Assembly (NCBI RefSeq): GCF_030704305.1
Contig: NZ_CP131935.1
Span: 558,001 to 622,000 of the forward strand
Direction of reading: 5' to 3'
From: Massilia sp. R2A-15
GTDB lineage: Bacteria > Pseudomonadota > Gammaproteobacteria > Burkholderiales > Burkholderiaceae_D
DNA: 64,000 nucleotides
Shown in pieces: positions 19,255 to 28,028 of this stretch. Each line of letters begins with the position of its first letter. Positions within the stretch are counted from its first letter, which is position 1. Under the pieces are notes generated by a model. It was not told where the DNA came from. It ran no database searches and was given only the letters and a program-made list of their open reading frames with translations. The position numbers and the translations under genes were made by a program.

Positions 19255-21342
19255 TCACAGCAGCTGATTGGTGCACTCAACTACGATATGGTCCGGTACG
19301 TAATCGTATTCATGCGGGTTCAGTTGCATAATATATTCATTCTCAATGTGATATGTCTCATTGACGAATTTCTTTATTACATTATTTTCGTGATTGTCGC
19401 TATTGATAAGTCTGAAAATTTGAAGCTTTTCGTAATTATTGGTAGTCTCATGGAAAAGTTTTGTCATTGCAGCCTTGTCATTCATATTTGATACGATTGT
19501 TTGATAATCGAACTCGGGGATTTTTCGCTGAATTTCTGCCTGCGACTTAGCTAGGTCCTCAGCGGTCATGTCCACTTCCATAGGATTTCCGTCCAGGCCA
19601 ATTGACCGGATTATAGGTTTAATTCTTTTTTTGAAAACATTCGACAGCAATTGATATTCCAGGCCTTTGTCATCAATGATCTCATAGTGACGTCTCAAGT
19701 AGATCGCCTTGATTGCACAATGCTTTGCGGATGCAATATTGTATTCACAAATTTGGGGGAAGCTGAGAATGTTATCACGTCGAATTTCTTTTTCCGCGAT
19801 AACTCCCCCTTTGGAAGCGAGGAAATGTGCTAATGGACGAGGCTGAAAATTTTGCGCCAAATTCTTGATCATATCAATCACCGGCTCAATGTCATGAGTC
19901 AACATCAGTACAGTGCGATTCTTAAGGCAATTTTTACCCCGAAAAAGCATTTCGATAATCGCGTATTTTTTATTTTTGTCAAATGAGGAAATGGGATCGT
20001 CGAGGATGATTAGATCTGGATTTTTTGTGAGGCAATCGTACATAAAAAGCACTAGGGAAAACGCGTTGCGCTCCCCGTAGCTTAAGTGTGTTGCACCATG
20101 TGCAATCTCGCCATCACACTCGGAATGCTTCAGTTTCATTTTGTAAGTATCTGATTCCTCAGCGATATCCACATAGTACTTGTAACCAGCGTACTTCAAA
20201 AAACCATTGATATCCTCTTTGTGTTTTTCGGCGGTTTGTTGAATTAGCTTGTTCTGTTTGTTGATCTCGCCCTGCAGTTTTCCGGCTTTCACTATTACAT
20301 TGTCGAGGCAGAGATTAATCTCATCTGCAATCTCTTTTGTGGGCTTAGAGCTGAGGTGGCTTAAAAGATCGAGTTCAATTTTTAGATTTTCAATTTCTTT
20401 TTTTATCTCAGATGAGTCCTTGAGTGAGAAGTACGAAATAAACTTGATATCGCGAAGCTTTGTTATGAGCGTTTCTACTTGTTTTTTTATCTCACCAAGA
20501 AACGCTTCCTCTTCTTTTTTTAGCCCATCTTTATTCTTGACGATCTTTTTTAGTTTACTTCTGCTTTCATCAGAAAAGTAATCGCCAAGCTTCTCAATCA
20601 CATTTTGTATTTTTGATAAATGCTCTACTGCCTTCGCATCATACGTTTTCTCTACTGCTAAAATAGTTTGTTTTTTCTCTGCGGTGGGAGATGTGCAGTA
20701 AGGGCAGTCATCGGAAATTTCCAAAAACGCATTGCCGCTCATCTGCCACTTCAACCAAGCTAAGTTGCTATCACTCTTAATATGTTTTTCGAATGGTGCG
20801 AGTTCGACTGGAATGTTTTCAATAGCATTCCCATCGCCGACGCCTTTGATAAACTTGCTGGACTTGGCGAGTCCTTTACTGGATTTTCCAAAGCATTCCA
20901 AAAGCTCATTGAGGTTGATTAAAACAACATCAATTTTTTCATGATCTCTAAACGTTTTGCGGATGTCGGAAATAATCCCTTCGATTTCCGCCATCTTTTC
21001 ATCGTACTGTTGAGTCTTGATGAATATGTCGAAGCTGTTCTTTAGTACCTCATCTTGAGTAAAAACAAATCGATTTATGTAATCTTCATTAAAGAGCGCT
21101 ACCGCATTAACCGCAGTATCTATTGTCACCGAAGGCTGATTCTCAAGACTTGGATCAAGATCCCTGTACTTAAAGGGAGTAAGGCTTGCCAACGATGCCT
21201 TTTCTTCGCAATTTAATAATACGGCTTTTGCTAAAGTGCTTTTGCCAGTCCCATTTGGGCCATGCTTGATGTTTAGTCTGTTTGGCTCAACTAAAATAGT
21301 GGCTTGATCGATACTGTTACAATTTTTAATTTCGATTTTCAT
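19255..21342 (-). CDS. AAA_13/RloC-like ATPase, candidate defence protein
   Basis: A 695-aa ABC/SMC-type ATPase. The Walker A motif GPNGTGKST lies near residue 30. A helical coiled-coil middle is interrupted by CPYC (near residue 215), which resembles the zinc-hook or CxxC of RloC/Rad50-like proteins. The signature LSYGERNAFSLVLF and the Walker B LIILDDPISSFD follow, then the switch LTHD. DDPISSFD is typical of AAA_13 proteins. The C-terminal 200 residues are unfamiliar; they contain YHIENEYIMQLNP. I looked for the Arg-Glu-His triad of PrrC/RloC anticodon nucleases and found RRHYE but no well-placed His, so nuclease activity is not supported. Base composition is clearly AT-richer than in flanking genes. 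An anti-phage role is inferred from family and island context. Confidence 0.75.
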   Translation of the reverse strand: MKIEIKNCNSIDQATILVEPNRLNIKHGPNGTGKSTLAKAVLLNCEEKASLASLTPFKYRDLDPSLENQPSVTIDTAVNAVALFNEDYINRFVFTQDEVLKNSFDIFIKTQQYDEKMAEIEGIISDIRKTFRDHEKIDVVLINLNELLECFGKSSKGLAKSSKFIKGVGDGNAIENIPVELAPFEKHIKSDSNLAWLKWQMSGNAFLEISDDCPYCTSPTAEKKQTILAVEKTYDAKAVEHLSKIQNVIEKLGDYFSDESRSKLKKIVKNKDGLKKEEEAFLGEIKKQVETLITKLRDIKFISYFSLKDSSEIKKEIENLKIELDLLSHLSSKPTKEIADEINLCLDNVIVKAGKLQGEINKQNKLIQQTAEKHKEDINGFLKYAGYKYYVDIAEESDTYKMKLKHSECDGEIAHGATHLSYGERNAFSLVLFMYDCLTKNPDLIILDDPISSFDKNKKYAIIEMLFRGKNCLKNRTVLMLTHDIEPVIDMIKNLAQNFQPRPLAHFLASKGGVIAEKEIRRDNILSFPQICEYNIASAKHCAIKAIYLRRHYEIIDDKGLEYQLLSNVFKKRIKPIIRSIGLDGNPMEVDMTAEDLAKSQAEIQRKIPEFDYQTIVSNMNDKAAMTKLFHETTNNYEKLQIFRLINSDNHENNVIKKFVNETYHIENEYIMQLNPHEYDYVPDHIVVECTNQLL

Positions 21343-21570
21343 TGCAGAAGAGGAGGGTAGGGTGGTGAGCGGTTATTGACAAGTCAAGGGCTCAGACTAG
21401 CAGGTTTCCAAATTGAAAATCCTCACATTTTGTCACTTAAGTGTGTCAGCTGCGCTATTGGGGATGTGACTCTTCTGCTTTCCCCAGTGTTCCTACAAGT
21501 AGTTGTTCGCTATCAATAGCGCGGGTGGCTCTAGGTAAGTGACTGAATTTTTGAGGTTTGCATGTCTTGC

Positions 21571-21588
21571 TTCATAGCCTATCGGGGG
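21571..21588 (+). repeat. Right attachment-site repeat (degenerate tRNA-Ser 3' end)
   Basis: Exact 18-base copy of the left repeat, followed by a tRNA-like end with substitutions (CGAATCCGCCTCTCGCCGCTA in place of CGAATCCCCCTCTCTCCGCCA) that would not form a functional tRNA. Confidence 0.75.
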
Positions 21589-21620
21589 GGCGAATCCGCC
21601 TCTCGCCGCTAGGAACAAGG

Positions 21621-21650
21621 AAAAAGGCCACCATCGGGTGGCCTTTTTTC
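21621..21650 (+). terminator. Duplicated tRNA-Ser terminator at the island's right end
   Basis: Stem AAAAGGCCACC/GGTGGCCTTTT with loop ATCG. It differs from the terminator at 18861-18886 by few bases and is probably displaced with the original tRNA end. It may also end transcription of the P450 gene on the minus strand. Confidence 0.75.
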
Positions 21651-21725
21651 GTTTTATGGTGCAGAGAACTTCTCATCCCTTGTACCTAATTCAGATAGGG
21701 CGCTGACCGACGCGGTCCAGGCGCC

Positions 21726-23165
21726 TCATCTTCCAGTGGCGCCGCGCTCGCGCAACCGCATCTGCAAGCCTGCCGGCCCCATGGTGAAAGCCAGGTGTTC
21801 CTCGGCTTCGCTGCCGTCTGCGGTGCCCACGCTTTCCACGTCGAAGTGACACAGCATCACCGCCATCGCCATCTTCATTTCGAGCATCGCCAGATAGCGG
21901 CCCGGGCAGATGCGCCCGCCCGCGCCGAAGGGCATCGACGTGCGCTTGGAAGGGTTGGCGCCGCCCAGCCACCGCTCCGGCTCGAAAGTGCCTGCATCCG
22001 GAACGAGCTTCGGGTCGAGGCTGTCCTTGCGCATCAGGGTGACGACCGTCATGCCCGCGGGCACACGGATGTCGCCCAGCGAAGTGTCGTGCACCGCCTG
22101 GTGGAAGATGATCGGCGCCACCGGCTTGAGGCGCATCGTTTCATGAATGCATGCTTCGATGTAGGGCAGTTCGCCCAGCTGCTCCGGCGTCGCCTCGACG
22201 CCGCCGGCGGCAACATCCCGGATCTCGTCTCGCGCGCGCGCGAAGACGCGCGGATTGCCGCACACCAGATACATCATCCAGGCAATGGTGTTGGCGGTCG
22301 TGTCTTCGCCGGCCAGCAACATGGTCAGCACGTTGCCCTTCACGTGGCTGTCGTCGATGCCGCTGTTGTCGCGGTCGGCGGCGACGATCATTGCTTCGAG
22401 CAGATTGACGGGACTGTCGCGCAGCGCGGGATCCTGCTCCATGCGGGCGCGCGCCTTGGCGATGAAGCCGGCAATCGCGCGGTCGACTTCGGCGATGTGA
22501 CGCTCGAGCCGCCGGTCGGCGGGCGTGCGCACGATGCGCCAGGTGGGAATGGGGGCGAGCAGGCGTTTCCACAGGCTTGGAAAAATTACGTCGAGGTGGC
22601 GCTGGATCACGTCGTCATCGGACTCGAGGGTATTGACCTCGGTGCCGAACGCCAGGCCGGCGATGGTGTCGACGGTGTAGCGCATCAGGTCGGCCTGCAG
22701 ATCGATCTGCGTGCCGGCCGAAGCCGCCTTGCGCCAGCGCGCGAGCAAGCGCGCGCTGACCTGCTGCATCGATGCAAAGTAGCGTTTGACATGGCGCGGG
22801 TCGAAACCGGCCATGACCATCAGGCGCTGGCGGCGCCAGTCGTCCCCTTCGGCGACGAAGATGCCTTTGGCCAAGCCCATTTCCGATGCGATCTGTTGCA
22901 GCTGCGTGGTGCGCCGGAAGCCGTCCGGGCGATTGCGCAGCATGGTGGAAATCGCGCTGTGATCGGCGACCACCAGCAGTGTCGCGCCGCCCAGCCTCAC
23001 TTTGAAAAAGGGACCGAATTGCGTGCTCCACGATTCCAGCTGGCGATGGAAGCTGGGGGCATGGACTTGCAGCGCATTGCCCAACAACGGCAGGCCGCGC
23101 GGACCGGGCAAGGTATCGATATCGCGAAATTCGGAAATCGCGTCTTCGGCTTCGATCTTGATCAC
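21726..23165 (-). CDS. Cytochrome P450
   Basis: A 479-aa haem monooxygenase. The I-helix oxygen-activation motif is LLAGEDTTANT, the ExxR motif is ETMR, and the haem-ligand loop is FGAGGRICPGR with the axial Cys. The frame opens upstream with TTG, but GAGGAG five bases before the GTG codon (VIKIEAEDAI) indicates the GTG start used here. There is no membrane anchor, so it is a soluble enzyme needing separate electron donors. None is adjacent; the nearest reductase-like gene is about 30 kb away. The substrate is unknown. Confidence 0.92.
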   Translation of the reverse strand: MIKIEAEDAISEFRDIDTLPGPRGLPLLGNALQVHAPSFHRQLESWSTQFGPFFKVRLGGATLLVVADHSAISTMLRNRPDGFRRTTQLQQIASEMGLAKGIFVAEGDDWRRQRLMVMAGFDPRHVKRYFASMQQVSARLLARWRKAASAGTQIDLQADLMRYTVDTIAGLAFGTEVNTLESDDDVIQRHLDVIFPSLWKRLLAPIPTWRIVRTPADRRLERHIAEVDRAIAGFIAKARARMEQDPALRDSPVNLLEAMIVAADRDNSGIDDSHVKGNVLTMLLAGEDTTANTIAWMMYLVCGNPRVFARARDEIRDVAAGGVEATPEQLGELPYIEACIHETMRLKPVAPIIFHQAVHDTSLGDIRVPAGMTVVTLMRKDSLDPKLVPDAGTFEPERWLGGANPSKRTSMPFGAGGRICPGRYLAMLEMKMAMAVMLCHFDVESVGTADGSEAEEHLAFTMGPAGLQMRLRERGATGR

Positions 23166-23363
23166 GTTGGCTCCTCGCAAGAAAGGCGCTGCGGCAACAC
23201 TTCATCGTGCGCCGGGATTACCGCTCGAGTTTGTTCTAGGTCAAATGCTTGGAAGAAAGTGCAGAGATTTTAACGGCCGGGGCGCGCAGAGACCGGTGCC
23301 TGCTAAAATGCTAGTGTGCAACTATTTGCAAGATAATTAACCGTTGGCCATTGGAGAGGCGGC

Positions 23364-23984
23364 ATGGGAATTTTTGACGGGCGGGAAAAGGCCCTGGAGG
23401 CGGAAAACGCTTCCCTCAGTTCGAAGCTGGCGGATGCAGAACGCTCGAATGCGGTGCTGGCGAAAACCGCGAAACAGTACGCTGACCAGATCAACGCGCT
23501 TCGTTCCAGCATTCAGGCCAATGAGAAGACGATTGGAGCGCTGGAGCAACGGCTGGATGATCGGAAGGATCTTCCCGAAGCGAGCTTGACGGCGATCTGT
23601 ATTTTCGTTCGCGGCTTGGGCGCCGCAATGCTGCTCTCCAGCCTGGCGTTTGCCGCGCATTTGGCGCTGGCGAAGGGACCTGAGGAATCCCATCAGCTCA
23701 CCTGGGCCCTCTATCTCTTTGCCCAATTCGTCGGCCTGTATCTGTTGGGATTCGGCGCACATACCACGCTGCGGTCACTGTCCATTCTTGGCTCGTACTT
23801 GTCGGCGCTCGCCGTGGCATGCGCAGTGGCGACAGGGCTCAGTGTGATGAAATACGTCGACCTCTTCGCGAGCGATCAACTCATCGCACTGGGACTGGTG
23901 AACGCGCTCGGCATTCCCTTGCTCATCTACGTGGAGCGACGCCGGGCGATCCCCGGCCCGATGAAAAGTCATCAAAAGGCATAA
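23364..23984 (+). CDS. Coiled-coil and membrane protein of unknown function
   Basis: A 206-aa protein with a 70-residue N-terminal coiled coil (KALEAENASLSSKLADAERS onward). Four hydrophobic helices follow, beginning at AICIFVRGLGAAMLLSSLAF, and the C-terminus is basic. GGAGAGGCGGC precedes the ATG. The topology suggests an inner-membrane protein with a cytoplasmic helical arm. It converges with the KTSC gene, which ends five bases away. No family is recognised. Confidence 0.7.
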   Translation: MGIFDGREKALEAENASLSSKLADAERSNAVLAKTAKQYADQINALRSSIQANEKTIGALEQRLDDRKDLPEASLTAICIFVRGLGAAMLLSSLAFAAHLALAKGPEESHQLTWALYLFAQFVGLYLLGFGAHTTLRSLSILGSYLSALAVACAVATGLSVMKYVDLFASDQLIALGLVNALGIPLLIYVERRRAIPGPMKSHQKA

Positions 23985-23989
23985 CTAGT

Positions 23990-24271
23990 TCATTCTTTCT
24001 TGCCTTCGCCGGGCTCGCCGAACAACTCATCGAGCCCGGCCGGTTTCTGGCGCGGCGCGGCGCGGCCGCGCTTGCCATGGAACTCTTCCTCGATGTTGTC
24101 GCGGTAAAAGCTCCAGGCCACGCCCGATGTCGAAAACCGACGCCAAGTCTCGTTGCCGACGCCGGAATAGTCGATCGCGCTGCCGTCGTCGAATTCCACG
24201 CGCAGGATGCGCTCGCGCGCGTCGTAGCCGATGGCGCGCAGCTTGCCGGCATTGATCTTCTTCATTTCCAT
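23990..24271 (-). CDS. KTSC domain protein
   Basis: A 93-aa protein whose first 65 residues fit the KTSC domain: AIGYDARERILRVEFDDGSA, IDYSGVGNETWRRF and a small SGVAWSFYRDNI segment. The tail is charged and probably disordered. KTSC domains occur alone or attached to nucleic-acid enzymes, and their role is not settled. It lies 16 bases after a DUF6494-like gene on the same strand and is probably cotranscribed with it. Confidence 0.8.
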   Translation of the reverse strand: MEMKKINAGKLRAIGYDARERILRVEFDDGSAIDYSGVGNETWRRFSTSGVAWSFYRDNIEEEFHGKRGRAAPRQKPAGLDELFGEPGEGKKE

Positions 24272-24287
24272 GGTTCGCCCCCTTAGA

Positions 24288-24494
24288 TCACTCGAGCGTG
24301 ATCGCGCCTTCGAACTTCACGTTCAACTTCACGCCCGCGATGTCCAGCGTCATGGTCGCCGGCAGGGTCTCGTTCCCCGAAATGGTCTTGTCGGCGATCG
24401 CCCTGGCGACGGCTTTCTCGATCTCGTTTTGCGAGCTGACGCCCACCATCTTCAGGAATTTGCGCAGGCTTAAGTTGAAATTCTCGTCGTTCAT
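24288..24494 (-). CDS. DUF6494-like small protein
   Basis: A 68-aa protein with a helical N-terminus (FNLSLRKFLKMVGVSSQNEI) and a short strand-rich C-terminus (TMTLDIAGVKLNVKFEGAITL). The layout matches DUF6494 as I remember it. GGAGG precedes the ATG. The function is unknown. It is the upstream partner of the KTSC gene. Confidence 0.65.
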   Translation of the reverse strand: MNDENFNLSLRKFLKMVGVSSQNEIEKAVARAIADKTISGNETLPATMTLDIAGVKLNVKFEGAITLE

Positions 24495-24720
24495 GGTTCC
24501 TCCTTAATTCGGTCGGTTGTAATTCCATCACTTTACCTCGTTTTGCTTGCCGCGCTCGTCTCGGCGCCGCGACGTCTTGCGCGTGCAGTTGATATGGACC
24601 AAATGAACAAACGACAATGCACCGCAGAATGGAACTTGCCACGCCCGAGTAAAAATTCGGCTGGACATCATTTCGCTTGTTTTCCCCAACCGTGGAGCGA
24701 CGCACGATGAGGCACATGAC

Positions 24721-26568
24721 ATGAGCAAAACCATTCTCGGCATTTCCGCCTTCTATCACGACTCGGCGGCAGCGCTGGTGCGCGACGGCGCCATCGTTGC
24801 GGCCGCGCAGGAAGAGCGCTTCTCGCGCAAGAAGCACGATCCGCGCTTTCCGGTCAACGCCATCAACTACTGCCTGGAGGAGGGCTTCGTCAGTCCGGAC
24901 GAACTCGACGCGATCATCTTCTACGACAATCCGCTGGCCACCTTCGACCGCGTGGTCGAGAACGCGCTGGCGGCCGGCGAAGAGGGGCGCTCGCAGTTCC
25001 TCAAGGCGGCCGGCCAGATCCTCGGCGACAAGGTGTGGGTCAACGATCACGTGCAGCGCGCGCTCGGCTCGCTCGGGCGCGAAGGGCAGGTGCTGTTCGC
25101 CGAGCACCACATGGCGCACGCGGCGAGCGCCTTCTATCCGTCGCCGTTCGAGCGCGCCGCCGTGCTGACCATCGACGGCGTCGGCGAGTGGGCGACCACC
25201 AGCCTGGGCGCCGGCGACGGCAAGGATCTGCGCCTGTTCTCGGAGATTAATTATCCGCACTCGCTCGGGCTGCTTTACAGCGCCTTCACGTATTTCTGCG
25301 GCTTCAAGGTCAACTCCGGCGAGTACAAGCTGATGGGCCTGGCGCCATATGGCGAGCCGCGCTACTACAAGGCCATCGTCGAGCACCTGATCGACGTGCG
25401 CGACGATGGCTCGTACCGGCTCGACACCTCCTACTTCGGCTACCTGAGCGGCATGGTGATGACGGGCGAGCGCTTCGCGGCATTGTTCGGCGGGCCGGCG
25501 CGCCAGCCCGAGTCGCCCATCACGCGGCGCGAGATGGACCTGGCCGCCAGCGTGCAGAAGCTGACCGAGGAAATCATGCTGCGCACGGCGCGCCACCTGC
25601 GCTCGATCACCGGCGAATCGAACCTGGTGATGGCCGGCGGCGTGGCGCTCAATTGCGTCGCCAACGGCAAGCTGGTGGCCGAGGGCATCTTCGACAAGGT
25701 GTGGATCCAGCCGGCCGCGGGCGACGCCGGCGGCGCACTTGGCGCGGCGCTGCTGGCCGAGCACGTGTACTTCGACCGGCCCCGCGTGATGACGCACGGC
25801 GGGGGCGACGCGCAGCAGGGCAGCTATCTGGGCCCCGCCTATACCACCAGCGAGGTGCTGGCCTTCGTCAACCGCCACGCCTATCCGCACACGCTGATTG
25901 CGGACCAGGAAGAGCGGCTGGCGGTGGTGGCCGAGGCGCTGGCCGAAGGCAAGATCGTCGGCTGGTTCTCGGGACGAATGGAGTTCGGTCCGCGCTCGCT
26001 CGGCGCCCGCTCGATCCTGGGCGATCCGCGCAGTCCGACCACGCAGGAGACGATGAACCTGAAGATCAAGTACCGCGAGTCGTTCCGGCCGTTCGCGCCG
26101 AGCGTGCTGCGCGAGCGCTGCGCCGAGTATTTTGAGCTCGATTGCGACAGCCCGTACATGCTGCTGATCGCCCCCGTGCGCGAGGAGCGGCGCATCGAAA
26201 CGGACCGCGTGCGCTTCGATGACGGCGATGACGATATGCTGGCAGTGATTAACCAGGCGCGCAGCGATGTGCCGGCAATTACCCACGTGGACTATTCGGC
26301 GCGGGTGCAGACGGTCGATGCCGCCACCAATCCGGAGTACCACGCGCTGATCCGCGCGTTCGAGGCGCTGACCGGCTGCGGCATGCTGGTCAACACTTCG
26401 TTCAATGTGCGCGGCGAACCGATCGTGTGTTCGCCGGAAGACGCGTACCGCTGCTTCGTACGCACGGAAATGGACATGCTGGTGCTGGAAGACGTGATCC
26501 TGTGGCGCCATGAGCAACCCGCCTTGAACGAGCAGGAAGACTGGAGGAAGACGTATGAACTCGATTGA
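24721..26568 (+). CDS. Carbamoyltransferase, NodU/CmcH family
   Basis: A 615-aa enzyme that transfers a carbamoyl group from carbamoyl phosphate to a hydroxyl of a sugar or antibiotic-like acceptor. The N-terminal Kae1-like domain contains GISAFYHDSAAALVRDG, EERFSRKKHD and HHMAHAASAFYPSPFERAAV. The C-terminal domain contains GRMEFGPRSLGARSILGDPR and FNVRGEPIVCSPEDA. Length is normal for the family. The acceptor is unknown and no glycosyltransferase or polyketide gene is adjacent. It overlaps the next gene by 14 bases. Confidence 0.9.
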   Translation: MSKTILGISAFYHDSAAALVRDGAIVAAAQEERFSRKKHDPRFPVNAINYCLEEGFVSPDELDAIIFYDNPLATFDRVVENALAAGEEGRSQFLKAAGQILGDKVWVNDHVQRALGSLGREGQVLFAEHHMAHAASAFYPSPFERAAVLTIDGVGEWATTSLGAGDGKDLRLFSEINYPHSLGLLYSAFTYFCGFKVNSGEYKLMGLAPYGEPRYYKAIVEHLIDVRDDGSYRLDTSYFGYLSGMVMTGERFAALFGGPARQPESPITRREMDLAASVQKLTEEIMLRTARHLRSITGESNLVMAGGVALNCVANGKLVAEGIFDKVWIQPAAGDAGGALGAALLAEHVYFDRPRVMTHGGGDAQQGSYLGPAYTTSEVLAFVNRHAYPHTLIADQEERLAVVAEALAEGKIVGWFSGRMEFGPRSLGARSILGDPRSPTTQETMNLKIKYRESFRPFAPSVLRERCAEYFELDCDSPYMLLIAPVREERRIETDRVRFDDGDDDMLAVINQARSDVPAITHVDYSARVQTVDAATNPEYHALIRAFEALTGCGMLVNTSFNVRGEPIVCSPEDAYRCFVRTEMDMLVLEDVILWRHEQPALNEQEDWRKTYELD

Positions 26569-26926
26569 AGACGCAAAGATGGCGAGCGCGATGGGGCCGC
26601 TGTTCGACGACGTGCTGATGCCGATCTCGCAGCGCATGCGCGAAGCCGGCGTGCAGGCGTTCCCGCTCGAGCCCGACGTTTCCTGGCTCAGCTATTACGT
26701 GCGCCGCAAACGTGCGTCGATGACGCGCGCCGATTTCACCAGCTGTTCGTGTACCGACTTCGCCGACCTCGAACGGCGCCTGGCGGCGCACTGGCATTCG
26801 CTGGGACGCCACGAACTGGCGGCGCACGCGGGCCAGTTTGCCGATGCGGCGCGCGCGGCGAAAGCGGCGCTGGTGGGCGATGAACCCGAGGCCGAGCTGT
26901 CGCCCTACGTGTACGCGATGTTCTGA
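26555..26926 (+). CDS. Hypothetical protein coupled to the carbamoyltransferase
   Basis: A 123-aa protein starting inside the end of the carbamoyltransferase gene, so translational coupling is likely. It is acidic and helix-rich, with an SCSCTDFADLERRL segment (two cysteines) and AHAGQFADAARAAKAALVGD. I recognise no family. The overlap suggests a dedicated accessory or acceptor-related protein for the enzyme upstream. Confidence 0.65.
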   Translation: MNSIEDAKMASAMGPLFDDVLMPISQRMREAGVQAFPLEPDVSWLSYYVRRKRASMTRADFTSCSCTDFADLERRLAAHWHSLGRHELAAHAGQFADAARAAKAALVGDEPEAELSPYVYAMF

Positions 26927-26981
26927 CGCATCTGAAACCGGGTTCGGTTTCCGCGGACCCGGCCCAGGGTTGCATTACGCG

Positions 26982-27248
26982 CTATTTCTTTTTCGGCGCT
27001 GCCTGCGCCTGCGCGTTTGCCTGCGCTTGCGCGGCGGCCTGCTGCTGCGCGGCCTGTTCGCGCTGCTTCTTCTTGCTCATGTGATGGCCCACCGCGCACC
27101 CGGCGGCGGCGCCGGCGAGTCCATGACGTCCTGCCACGTGTCCGGCCACGCCGCCGACCAGCGCGCCTTTCAGGCAGCCCGCGCTTGACACGCCGGATAC
27201 AGAAGCCATGGACATTGCGAGGGCGAGAGAAATGAGTTTGATTTTCAT
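26982..27248 (-). CDS. Small secreted glycine-zipper-like protein
   Basis: An 88-aa protein. The signal peptide (about residues 1-23) is followed by a glycine-zipper stretch (GALVGGVAGHVAGRHGLAGA) and a Lys/Gln/Ala-rich tail ending in PKKK. Such proteins often associate with the outer membrane. The function is unknown. It converges with the preceding gene. Confidence 0.7.
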   Translation of the reverse strand: MKIKLISLALAMSMASVSGVSSAGCLKGALVGGVAGHVAGRHGLAGAAAGCAVGHHMSKKKQREQAAQQQAAAQAQANAQAQAAPKKK

Positions 27249-27440
27249 GGTGCTTGTCTTCCAGAGAAATGTGAGTCAGTGAGAACAGCATAGGTCGCCA
27301 GAGCGCCGGCGTATGTGCGATACCCCGCATAGCGGCCATCGAATCATTACGAGGGCGTTACGGCTTGTAACGATTGTCAACGCCGCGTTCGCCATAGTCG
27401 TTTCAGCGGACTCTTTACTCGTCACATTGCGTTCAACATT

Positions 27441-28028
27441 ATGGAAATTACCGAAGTCGTCGACATCGCCGGCGAAGCCAGCCACGCCGCATCCCTGAAC
27501 CGGCGCGTCGCCGTCACCGTGGCGCTGCTCGCGACCTTCATGGGCGTGTGCAAGGTCAAGGACGACAACATCGTGCAGGGCATGCAGCAGGCCCAGGCCG
27601 ACAAGATCGATCACTGGTCGTACTACCAGGCGCGCAATGTGCGCGAAGAGGTTGCCGCGGCCACGGCGACGCAACTGAAGCTGGCGGCGCTGGCGCGGCC
27701 GGCGGCGGAGCAAGGCGCGTACGCCGACGCCGTGAAGAAATACGAGGCGCTCGCCGCGGACCAGAAGGTGAAGAAGGAGCAGGTGCGCGCGCAGGCCGAA
27801 CAGGACCAGAAAGCCTACGACGCATCGAACTATCGCGACGACCAGTTCGACTTGTCCGACGCCTTGCTGGCGATCGCCATTTCGCTGCTGGCCATTACCA
27901 CGCTCACTGGCCAGCGCTGGCTGTATTGGGTGGCCATGGCGCCGACCGCGATCGGAGTGTTTTTCGGCGTGGCCGGACTGGCCGGCCTGCCGTTCCACCC
28001 ATCGTGGATCATGGGACTGCTGTCGTGA
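27441..28028 (+). CDS. DUF4337 family membrane protein
   Basis: A 195-aa protein with one N-terminal membrane helix (VAVTVALLATFMGVCKVKDD), a long helical middle with WSYYQARNVREEV, and two C-terminal helices (ALLAIAISLLAITTLT and WVAMAPTAIGVFFGVAGLAG). This is the standard DUF4337 layout. The function is unknown. It converges with the hydrolase gene with no spacer. The 192 bases upstream show nothing beyond a possible promoter. Confidence 0.85.
   Translation: MEITEVVDIAGEASHAASLNRRVAVTVALLATFMGVCKVKDDNIVQGMQQAQADKIDHWSYYQARNVREEVAAATATQLKLAALARPAAEQGAYADAVKKYEALAADQKVKKEQVRAQAEQDQKAYDASNYRDDQFDLSDALLAIAISLLAITTLTGQRWLYWVAMAPTAIGVFFGVAGLAGLPFHPSWIMGLLS

Larger units (their letters stand above)
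18806..21650. mobile_element. Small AT-rich island integrated at tRNA-Ser, no integrase visible
   Basis: The segment between the tRNA-Ser 3' end and a degenerate second copy of that end plus its terminator is visibly richer in A and T than its neighbours. It contains one long gene, a 695-aa AAA ATPase. No integrase, transposase or excisionase is recognised. The stretches 18887-19254 and 21343-21570 show no gene. The structure is that of a tRNA-targeted genomic island, perhaps an old or deleted one, because the right repeat has accumulated substitutions. Confidence 0.7.

Noticed and set aside
18964..19491. A 175-aa plus-strand frame at the left end of the island
   Set aside because: It runs antisense into the end of the ATPase gene and has no ribosome-binding site or recognisable domain.
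19255..21342. Assigning the island ATPase as an RloC anticodon nuclease
   Set aside because: RRHYE supplies an Arg-x3-Glu pair, but no His follows at a PrrC/RloC-like distance; family-level similarity only is claimed.
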